The position numbers were made by a program, and so were the translations under genes. A stretch of DNA of 64,000 nucleotides from Phoronis australis (Eukaryota > Phoronida > Phoronidae), in contig NMRA01000028.1 in assembly GCA_002633005.1 (NCBI GenBank), forward strand, positions 1,460,753 to 1,524,752, given 5' to 3'. Positions 44,801 to 56,800 of this stretch are shown one piece after another. How positions within the stretch are numbered: the stretch's first letter is position 1; every line of letters starts with the position of its first letter. The notes beneath the pieces are model-generated. The model searched no databases, had not been told where the DNA came from, and was given only the letters and a program-made list of their open reading frames with translations.

Positions 44801-47800
44801 AAGAACCTGGTATTCACTGAAGAACGAACCCATTATTGAGTGGAGGAAACTGGTTTTCAAATTGGAGACTGCTGTGTTCAACTATCAGTGGTGCCTTATT
44901 ACTTGGTGCAATGAAATTCATCACGTCTGTTGATCTGTCATGAAGTAATTGCCATTATGATTTTATGTTCTCATGCTTCAGATCACATTTTTTGTCCGAT
45001 CAACTGGGACACGGAACTCACTCATCATGTGCGTCTTGTCAATAGCTCAAGGCCTGTTGTTTTACAAAAATCGAGCTCTAAGTACTTATTTGCATTCGAT
45101 CTATTAATTACAGACCGTTTTCCGATATTGTTTACAGTGCTTTATTTTATCGAAATCAATTGAGCATTACAGGAACATCAACATATTGCTTCGCAGTAGC
45201 CTGGTCAATCGTATTGCTTAGCGTAGCATGTGATGAAATGTCAGTTGTTGGTCAAAATGTGAATGCCTTTACAGGAGACCTATGAGCTATGGCGAGCCAG
45301 TCACCTGAAGCTATGGAGAGCCAGTCACCTGAAGCGAAAAGACGTAGAGGTGTAGTTTTATTTAAGTTTAAACCTGTCTGTGCACAATATAATTTGTTGT
45401 TTCTCACAGTTTTATAAAATCAAAAAGTATCACAATGTTAAAGACCTTGAGTTTCTGCCATAACAGAAATGGGTAGAATTTCTAGAATCTGACTTCTTTC
45501 ACAGAATTAAAGGTATTGAACGATCTTCACATATTTGAGTAGTAGATACGATAATTCTTTCTGAAGGTGGCACTGTTCTTTTTCTAATTTTGAGACAAAA
45601 TAACGTACCGCACAGCAAGCTAGCGGTATAATGGAATTGATGCATAATTAAGGGGAACAGTAATGCAATTCCCATGTCATTTTCGTCTCTTTGAAATACA
45701 TAGAACGGAATTTGCTAAGTTATGAATATAAAAAACACGATTTTATGTTTGCCAAAAACGCATTTATCTGTTTTTGATTGTGGAAAGTCAGGTTCTTTAG
45801 ATTTTGTTGAAGTAACTTTACTTTGTTTGCCATATTACTTTGTGTCTTTTGTGACCCATATTACTTTCAGCTATGGTCTTGTTCCTGGTTCAGATTAGAT
45901 TGGCTTTCTGGGCTTGGGATAACAGTTTGTTAACTATTGAAAACCATGGTTTGTAACTTGTCTTATACTGTCAGGTCAATTTGTGGTCTCAAATGCTGAC
46001 AAACTGTCTTCTGTTTCATCTTTAGAAATCCCCTCTAATTATATATATGGGAATCTAATTCTTTTTTTGTCATTGGGGGATGGGGGGAGGCTCAGGGAAG
46101 CAAGATTCTCCTGATGGACCAAAAATGCTGTCTGCACTCTGTTTTTAGGGCTTATGGGGGCCCCTCTTACAACATCCTGGAGCCGTCAGTATTACTCATG
46201 CCTTTCTGTTCATCCAATGGAATAATTTATAGAGTTTTGGACTCGTATCAGTGTATAATCAATTTCGCTGGAGTTCTTTAATTTTTTAGAGAATATTGTC
46301 AAAATACATTAATTGTTGATTTGAACATTGTTCCTGTCTGTTAACTTGTGAGGCGTCTATTAATTCCAGTGAGTTCTGAGATTTCCCCAAAATCTGCTGA
46401 TTCCATTGAAGAAAAACCTCGAAGAGGCCGACCTCGAAAACAGGTTCGAGGGCAAAGCACAAAAGGTGAGGGAAGGTTTATTGCATATTTTTGAGCATCA
46501 ATGTATCAAAGAAACATAAGAGTTACTGGAAATACTTTTTGGTTTTAAAGGTGATAGACAGTAAATAAATAAGTGCAGACAGTACATTACAATTAAGATC
46601 ATCAAGTAGTCGATTTTTGTATTGTACTATGATGTCATAGACAATTGCTTGATGAATTGTCTCATGCAAATGGATTCCTTTGACCAAATACTAAACTTCA
46701 TAACTTTTATTCTGTATAAAACTAATTTCAGTGCTATTTCTTCAATTTGAAGGTATTTTGTGAATGTTACAATTTTAGAGTAATTTTCTTCAGGTAGAAA
46801 ATCTCAAGATCAGGATACAGAAGGTGGTGCAGGACTTGCTACAGAAGACAACTATTCAAATGCACTGTCACTCGAAACTACTGAAGTTGCTAGTGAGAAA
46901 GGTGAGGCACAATAGGTGTTGAGAATGTGTAACGGCACTTTAACTTTCAGAACGTGCAAATGGCTTCAGCAGGTTTCTTGTTCATGCTTATGTACTGATT
47001 GTATTTCAACAAAACAATGGAAGCAGTTATTTGATGAATTCGGTAATGTTCGGATATAACGTGTCTGCATTTTGAGAACCAGTTTTCTCCACTGAATAAC
47101 AGGCATCAAACTGAATCTCAAAATACCGGCATGTTATATCCGACTATTGCCCTGAATTCTTCTTTATTATCTGAATTCCTAGTGGTCAAAATCACCTGGT
47201 TTATTTATTCATTCATGCATAGGGCCTAACAAATTTTTCGTTAAAAGTTTTCAAGATTTTAGGATCGTATTTCCGTAACTTCTATCTTGTTCACAACATG
47301 TTTGTCCCCTTATGATTTCACTAAATTTGTCTTTCGTTTTCATTTTTAGGTGTTTCACAAAAGTCAGCCGACTATAGTAAAGAAAAACCTCAAAGAGGCC
47401 GACCACGGAAACATGTGAAGTCATCAGGTAGCAAAGATAGCAATAGTGAGTGAAAATTTGATCCTCGTTTTTGCAGCTTTTCTAGTCAGTTAAAGCCAAT
47501 AATTAAAGAACAGTTTTGATTACTATTTGTTAACAGCACTTGGAGGCTGCAATAATGTCTGCGAAAGTGTGCCTTTTCCAATACCGTTCTCTATAAAGGG
47601 TTCACTTTGGAAATTGAAACTCTACAAAAGGGCTCCCCTTTTTCAACTGCACAAATCTACAAATCAAGTACTCAGGCTCGACAACAAGGCATCTCTTGCA
47701 TTGTTTTAGGCTTAATTAAAATTTCCAATTTCCAAGAATGTTTACATAATGGGTAGATCTTAAGGAATTGCAGAAAGTCCAAAGATGTCTCCGCTGATAC

Positions 47801-50800
47801 ATTGTCACAAAAGATTACTGAAGCTTTTCATTGGGGCTATGGTTGTGGATATTTACTATAATATCTAATCAACGCATACTGTTAAATTGATGATTATATG
47901 ATTGTCCAAATCTCGTGTGAAAAAGGCGTAATGCCGCTCATGGGATTGATGACATGACAGTTGGCTGCAAACAGGAGTTGCACAGATATTGGGTCCTCAG
48001 TACCTTAGTGGTAAGAGCACTATACCAGCAATCTTGAGACATGGATTTCAATTCCTAGTTGGCTGACATCAGCGTCTGTATTTGCTATATTTACTAAACA
48101 ATGTGGAATTATACTTAACTCACAAGTTAACTTGAAAACATACAGGTGACTTGTCAACATCTTTCTAATCATTACATAAGGTAATACTTGTATCTTAATT
48201 AGCTCGTTAAATGTATCGTCATATTCTAGTTAGCTGTTATTTCACTTTGTGTTTTACTGGTACACTGTTTCAATTCCGAGCAGTCAAGCTTATCTGGCTT
48301 ATTTACTATTGCATAGTATGTCACTCGTGAATAGTCTTCTCGTACTGTTAAAAACGTAAAACTATTTTTGTAGTTTATTTCTGTGAATTTTTATCTGATT
48401 GTGATTTGTAGGTGTTTCCCAAAAGCCAGCTCACACCAGTGAAGAAAAACCTCAAAGAGGTCGACCGCCAAAACATGTGAAAGCACCACACTCCAAAGGT
48501 GAGCAAAATTTTGTTTTATATGCTTATATAGAATTAGGCCAAAGTGTTTAAAGTAAATAATCAACTTAAAGATTTGTGGTTATAGTTGTTTGGAAATGTC
48601 TGGCTGTTTTGTTTTACAGGTAGAAAGCCTCAGAAAGGAATAGTTGATGAAGAGGAGTCCATTGAGGATGATCAACCATTGTGTTCATTAGAAAAGACTG
48701 CAGACACTGTCATTGAAAAAGGTGAGGCCCAATGTGTGTTTAGAAAATAGAATAATATTTTACTGGAGCTTTGAGTTGAATGCTTAAAAGTGACTTTGGC
48801 AGCCCGACCATTGTCCGAGTTGATGCTTTTCTTAAGATTAAAGCTCTGGAAATAATTAGCTTAGTAAGTTAATAGTTTCTATGCTATGTTTTTTTTAGTT
48901 TAAATTTCTGGTGGTGTAATTTAGTGCCAGCTGCAGCCAAAAGATACATTAAATCACCCACAAACCTAGCTTGCATCTTAAAATCATCTGTTGATTGCAT
49001 AGACCATGTGCCAAACCAGAATGAATTTGTCTTTGGTTATATGTTTCAGGTGTTACACAGATTTCTGCCAACCCCAGTGAAGATAAGCCTCGAAGGGGTC
49101 GACCACGAAAACGAGCTCGAGAGCAAAACATAGAAAGTGAGTGAGAAAAGACTGCACTATTAAAGGCTTGTGATTACATGAGGACGCTTGCTCCTCACTA
49201 GAGAATAGTGAATAAATGCAATAAAATGAACTTGTTGAAATGAATTTTATTACAAATTATGGAAAATGTTCGCTCATGATTAGCTGTTTTTGTTACAGGT
49301 AGAGAGTTTTGTGAGGATACAATAGGCATTAAAGACGAGTCCATTGATGACAAATCAGCTGGTCCATTGTCACTGAAGAGTACTGATGCCGAGAAAGGTG
49401 GGGGTAGAATTGGTGTAGGGTATCTACAGTATCACTTTACTCCAGAATTAAAGTGAAATTTTTACTTATGTCTCACATCTGCATGGCCTTTTACTTGTGA
49501 TCTTGACCTTTACATCATGCTGGTTCTTGTGCCTTAGAGAATGTGGTGTGCACCTCGAAACATGTCAGGAAAATGAAGCTGTGTACTATTTGGCTATTTG
49601 TTAAATTGAAAATAAAAGAGATACCATGAAAGCTACAACCAAGCTTATGCTAATTTCTTAGTTGGATCTTGAGAAAATATTGGCTTATTTTGGTGGGCAT
49701 TTATTACACTTTACATTTCATTATTCTTATACCTGTGTTCACCTGACAAGTTTACAGCCACTTAAATCATTTCTACAATCTTCCAAAATGTCGATGGAGT
49801 ATTGCAATTATTTTTTGCTTGTTACTGGTCAATGATACATTTTTAAATGTAGTGAGTGCTGTGTATGACGTACAGGTGATTTTCAAAAGTCAGCTCGCTC
49901 CAGTGAAGAAAAACCTCGAAGAGGTCGACCACGAAAACGCGTGGCAACACCTGCCTCAGAAGGTGAGAAAATTTTATGTTATACCAAGGAGTGCAGAAGC
50001 AGTTATTATATGAAAGATTACACTTTGACTAAAGCTTTTGATTTTCAAGGAATATTTCCTGATATGAGAAGCTACGAATAAATTAGAAAGCTGTGTTCTG
50101 CAAAGGAAGCATACGTAGATGCACTTAATACAAATGTATTTAGGTTTGTAGCGTTGCACCACTTAGAATGAACTCAGCTTTGTAACGCATGCTAATGGTA
50201 TATGTGGTATCGTGCATAATACGTGATTTAATAAATCATGATTTCATTGAACAGAAGAACCCTTCCTCTCTACACGATTTTCGAATTATGTGAACAGGAA
50301 ACTTCTAATTCCAGTGTAACTATGATGTGTGTGAACCTAATAGTTTGAATCTCATATAGTGCCTCTCAAACATTATGTTTCCCTGTATTTGTGCAAATTG
50401 TCAAACAAGTGATCCCAGTCAGACTTATTTTGTGCGACTGCATTGTCACTGTAAAGTTTCAATAATGGGAGGCTTTTTAAAGTAATTCAGATTATAATTC
50501 ATCCAGGTCCATGTATATATGAGTAATTGTGAATCCTTTACCTGGTGTGTCTTGTTTAAAACCTGGCATGTGATCCCCCAATGTCAATTTTTTAACAAGG
50601 TACATCCGGTTCAAAGATTCATAGTAACTCATATATGAAGCTTTTTTGTTTTGTAGATAATGTAAATCATCAAAAATCAACAGGTAGTGTAGATCAGAGT
50701 CTAGAGGATGAATCGGCTGGTTTAGTGTCAACTGCTGTGCAGTCAGCAAAGACTACTGAAGCAGTCGCTGAGAAAGGTGAGCACACCCTATTCTAAGGTT

Positions 50801-53800
50801 TTACTATGGAATGCACTTGTCATTGAGTGGCTTTGTTATCTTATCATTTCTTAAGCTCTTGCACTTATCTGCATTGAAGCTAGAGAAAGTGTTGGACTCC
50901 AGCTGACAGTATTGTTGTTACTGCTCTTTTTTACCCCTTTTGATTTCTATCAGTATGCATTACATTTTCATGTTTAACTTTTAATGTAAGTGTGCCAGTT
51001 ATAGTGATAGGTCTTAAAGAGCCCATCCACTAAGACAAAGTGCAGACGAAATGCTGTGGGTGATTAATAATGTTGTTAACAAGCTTTATAAAATAATTAA
51101 TTGTTAATTGTGAGAAACACTCGTTCTTCATTTGATAATACTTAGTTGGCAATTTTCTTATACCTGTGGCTGCGTACTGATATACTAGAAACTAAATTCT
51201 TAAGTCTGTAAAATTAGCAATCTATTGTTCTTGTCATATGAAATATCCTGTTTTAAAAGCTTTATTATTTCTACCTGTGTCTTAAAGATGTTTCCCAAAC
51301 GTCTTCCAAGTCATCTACTAATAATCGTCGAAGAGGCCAACCACCAAAACAAGGGCAAGCTCAAAACAGGAGAGGTAACTGAGCATTTGTTTTTATTACA
51401 CAGTGGTTCGTTCTTAGGTATGTAATACTTAAACTGGGCACATAACTGACATGTCCTCACTTTTTGCCGATGTGTTGGATACAAGATAAAATCGGTAGCA
51501 CATAATCTTGAGAAATTGCTCCTCACTGTGGTCATAGATGTGTCTTAGCTCACTTATTTTTTTATTTGTGCCATTAGCACTGTTGCATTCCCTCCAAGAG
51601 CCACAAAAACTGGCTTCCATGGCTAACTCATTCCTTGAAATCTGTGTCCCCATGAGTGAAATGAAACATGTAGCTCAGAAGCTCTAAAGTTTTAGTGATG
51701 AATCCATGAGGCAGAATGCATTAAAAACACAAGTGGATATAATATATGTGTAGTGTATCATTTGTTTCCAATTTCAGATAAGTTCCTTAAATCACTGAGC
51801 CAGGCCAAGCAAACTAATTAAATTTTGGCTCCAACTCCAAAAACTAACTGTAGAGTCGTGGTGTTCAGATATCACGTTTGGCTATGCCTATTTATGGCTG
51901 TACTTACTGCGAATGTTTTTTGGGGGTATGTTATTATACTTCAAATCATTTTCAAGATATATTTTATGGCCAGAACACAAACCTTATTTGTTCATTTCGA
52001 ATTGAATAGTCCAGAAAAGGAAACTGTTGTTAGGGTATTAATCTTTGTAGTTGTGGTATGGATGGTAGTGTTGTTACATACACAACTTTTACTGCAGGTA
52101 AAAAGGCCACAAAAAAGGAATTGACCGATGGATTGCCAGTAGGGACTGTTGAAGCTGTTGAAGAGAAAAGTAAGTTAGTGTATACGGTGATGTAGAATAT
52201 TGCCTTACTGGGTACTAATGGTGGAAGCACACATTCAAGTTTTGCATGACATACCTTGTTAATTCTAATTTTTCAACTTCTGGCGAGCTCCATATGCAGC
52301 AGTGATCTAACCTCATGTTATTTCCTCAGGCTGTTATTTACTTCTGCTGTGCACAAAATGGCGTTAGTAGTTGTGAGTAACACTCTGCTAATCTGAACAA
52401 TTCTTTGAACATGTCAGGTGTGTTGTAACTTCTTTTCATTGCTTTCATACCGTTGTTGATTTGTTGATACCTGTTGTTTATCTTTATCATTTGCATACCT
52501 GTATGACTGCAGATGTTTCCAACATTGAGCAGATGCGGGTCTAATAATTCAGAAGAAGTTTGGTTTGAAAAATCACGTTGTGTTTTACTTTAATTTGTGT
52601 ATATCAACCATCGGACATTTGCTTAATGAATGAAATCCTGCTCCAAGTTCTTACAATTAGAATGTAGCAAGGTGAAGTTAAATCACAAACTAGCCTTTAT
52701 GAAGTCATTAGTTCTTTTGTTTAACGTGTTGCCGGTGTATGTTACTGCAGTTAAAGTTATTCATTATTTTTTAATTGCCGTATGTCCAGTTATCTATGTA
52801 CGCTTTTTGTACATGCTTTAGTGAAATTGAACCTCTTAAAGGCCGGCTACAAAAATTAGTGTTAGTAAAATACCTGAAAATGAAGTTATATTTCTGTCCA
52901 TCTTAACAATATTGTGCTTGCATGCTAACTCTGAAAACAACTGTATAAGTTTGGTTTCCATTCTGCTTCATATATTGAAATCCAGTGTGGAGGTTGGTGC
53001 AAATCAACCAAACAGTTCAGTCCAATGTCAAGAGTATTTCTAATGTTTTTGTTTTAGAAAACTACTCACTCATTTGCCTGCATTGCAAATTTGAAGCTTC
53101 CACCTTATCGGCCTTGAAGTTCCATTTGATGAAACAACACATGATGATTGTAAGTACACTCTTTACTGGCTCCTATGGTTTTTATTTTAATTTGTTATAC
53201 TTGGAGCTGGTGTAACAGCTGATTGACAGCCAGTTTAGTCAACTTCACTCCCTCGTGTCAGGTTTTCTTAACATCAGATTGCTCCTTTGATAGTAGAAGG
53301 ATTCGGGCCTGTTACCCTTGCAGAAATTTCTGATCTTGTTTCTAGCGTTATTGCATTGTTGTGATTATTCATGGCTTGTAATTTTCCTCTTTTAAGAGGA
53401 TTTTCTCTTTTTAGTTTCTGTTTCCTCTTTATATTTGGTTCCCAGTTTTCTCTTTTTCTGTCTCTTTTTTATCATTACTTTGACTTCATATTTGCAAAAG
53501 CATTTATTTCAATTAAATTTCACAACACAAAAGATGTTTCTATGACACAAGCCAATGTATTTTTTGGAACGATGCGTAACCAGGAATATTTTTCTCTCTT
53601 TTATTGTCATCATTCCAAGCCCTGATTATCGTTTATTGATTTTTTCCAGTGGGAGCCAGATAAACCTGAGGGTGTTTTTGATGGTTCAAGTGCTCAGTGT
53701 ACTCGCATATTGAAGGCTGTTGGTTACTTGTCTTGCTCTCAATGTCAGAAGAGGATCAACTTTACCCAGTATTTCAAGAAACATGTCGAGTGGTGTGGTA

Positions 53801-56800
53801 GAGAGGTAAGGAGGAAATATGGGGAGTCCCTTGATAAGGCATTCTTTAGGTAGAAAACTGCTTTTATTTCTGTGTAGTTGTCCTAAAAAGCAAAATCAAA
53901 ACTGATCCTCATGCTGCTATAGGTTCCATTTCAGAAGTTTACTTAGTTCATTCTGGTTGCCACAAAGAAAACCTGTAGCATTTGCGAGCAGTAAAACTTT
54001 ACTTCATCACACATTTCATTTCACATTTAAGCAGTTAATAGATTAAGTGGATCTTTTTAAGAGTAGTCTAATTTTGTGTGACTTGACAGCTCTGAGCACA
54101 CCTTGATCTTGGAATGCACTAGTGTCTGTTTGCATTTGTATTAAAAAGTGCTGTGAGGCACAACTGTGTTCAGTGTTTAATGAATATGACGTCTGCCAAT
54201 GGCTGCCAAATTGATGCGGCTCCTGGTCTATCCTTATTGAAACAACATTTCCCTAGTATTGTTGTCAAAAAGCATAAAATGATTTAAGTCACTTTAGCTC
54301 ATAAAATTTGTCGCATTTTGTTCCTCAGTGTTCTCCACATCTGAAAATCTAAACAGGTCTCGTGCGTAAAAACTGCAATGTGCCGGAACCGCACGGCAGT
54401 CAACGTTCTTCATATTATAAGCTAGTGTGCACTTTTTTGTGCACCTTATTTTTACCCACAAATATTAATAGTAATGCACAGTAGTACCAACAAATAACTG
54501 TGTTTTATTCAACTTTTTGTTTTTAAAAGTTGGACTTCTTTACAAACATATCACATATGTCATAATCCATTTGTTTAGTCTATGACTTTGAAATGGAAGT
54601 CTACAGGCTACTCAATAATTGTGATGTCAATGTCAACTAAGTACAAAAAGTCTAACACAGAAATAAACTTTTCCCATGAAGCTGACAGTCCAAGTGAAGT
54701 GTCTTTGACTTTGTAAAGCCAGTCACCTTTTTATGTCTTGATAGCAGAGTCTACGTTTTCCCTCAGTCTGTAAGTGTAATGTCTTGCACAGCATTCTTAT
54801 AGTCTGAATTCGATGTTCTGAAACTGGTACAACATTGAACTTCTACACTACCAGACCTCTTGTAAAAACTGCACAATATGCGAGTCCTCCCTTATGAATG
54901 CAAATTAGCTAGAGTATACAAAACAATTTACGTGTGTTTTCCATCTACTTGGACGGGAGTGTGAGGTCTCTTGATGACAACCAATATTTCTAAAATATCA
55001 AATGGATTATCAAACGCTTACAACTATGGAATTCCCATAATTTTCAGGATTGTCACGAACTCATTCTTCCAGATGAAACCATCTATTCTCAAGTTAGAAC
55101 GAATTGTATTCATTTGAATTGCCGATGCCTGATGTTGTCGGCAAAAATTTGGTTCACTGTTCGTGACACGGATATATGCGATTTGTTGACCGAGCCCGGA
55201 AATATCACCATCATCTGGCCCTGGATTATCTGTCGTATCTGAATCTGAGTCAACGTCAGTATCTGAAACATGTCTCGGTTTTTAAAATAATCCTTAGGCT
55301 TAGCGGTGCTTCGCCTTCCTGCAGCAGACGACATTACTAAGTATGTAGAATGCGCATGTCAATGGGTAACGGAAGCCAGGATAGAATTCACTAACGTAAG
55401 GACTACGCTAGGTAAACAAGACTCTGCGAGATAATGTGAGATATTACCGCTTGATTTCAATGAGAGCATGTGATTTTGTCTACAACTTCTAAGCGCGAGA
55501 CACATATATTTTGAACTTTACTCAGTGATGTCACCCGCTGTCCCAAATCTCGGAATACTCCCCTGAAACTGCAAACGTCACGCATGGCCACCACCGAAGT
55601 TTAGTTTGCGAACGGCTTGGCAGATTTTTAGAGGGAGTATGCGCCACAGATATAATGTTCATGCTGCCAACGAAACTCCTTATAAGGCAACGAGATGAAC
55701 TCTGTCCATCTCAATGGGCCGGTGGCACCAAAAGTAACCAATAATTTTCATCAAAGTGAGAAATACACAAACAACTACCTATGAGTGCCATCATAAGCAG
55801 TTTCATGCAAATGTTTGTTGAGACTGGTATCGGTAAAGTCTGTCCTGGAGGCCACGGAATATTGTAAAATGTGCTATGAAAACCAAAGTTCTGGCCTCCC
55901 AGAAGATGGCCGTTGTATAAACTGCTGCACAACGGTGTCTTTGCTGACAACATATACTTCGCAGAACTAATCACCAAGCCTCAATTAATTTCAATGGGTA
56001 ATGTTATAAGTTATCCGCCGAACACAAAAAGGTGACAACAAAAGCGAACAGGCCTAATGTAACGATCAGCAACTTTGGTGCTGGACTGCACCTCCAATGA
56101 GCAGGTAGTGGGTTTGGCCTTTAGGTAGCACTGGGCCTTTGTTTAAATTCAGTTGACTATGACTAGTTGTTGGAGATGAATTGAAAAGATAATTGAGAGA
56201 TTATTTTCACGCCACATTACACCATAAATAGACTAGATGCCCGGTCTGCCGCTTGAGTGAGCCCGGATATTTTTAAACTGGTCGCGGGCTCGGCCAAACA
56301 GGACGCTGCGACACATTAAAAGTGGTCGTGGAAAACACTGTGTATACATATTGGTTATTACTTGAGTTGGTCGCTCATTCCACTACATTTGTGGATTGTA
56401 TGAGTGCAGTATTGTTTTAAATCTCAAAGCATTTTGATTTAAAAGTCAACACTGACAACTTAACAGCGAAATACCCCTCTATCTAAGTCTAATCGCAGAG
56501 TTCATAATTGAATATATTTTTGTGGCAGTGACACAGGTTTACACATAATTCACAGTACATAACCTTTGGGTACACACAATTTCTAAAGTTCTCAACGGCC
56601 TGCAATTTGTGTAACCAGAAAAATGAGCTTTTTTCTCCTAACTGCATTTTTGATCGTGGTTGTCCCCACACTTTTCAAGTCTGATGGGACTGTAAGTGAA
56701 TGAATTTTTCGACCAAACTTGAACTCCGCTAATCTCATATAACATACTCGGCTAATCTTGTATATTACCTGTGGGATTATAATTTTATATGGCTGTCTGT

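Noticed and set aside
53371-53625. 84-codon Phe-rich frame
   Set aside because: It is a pyrimidine-rich intron stretch ahead of a zinc-finger exon.
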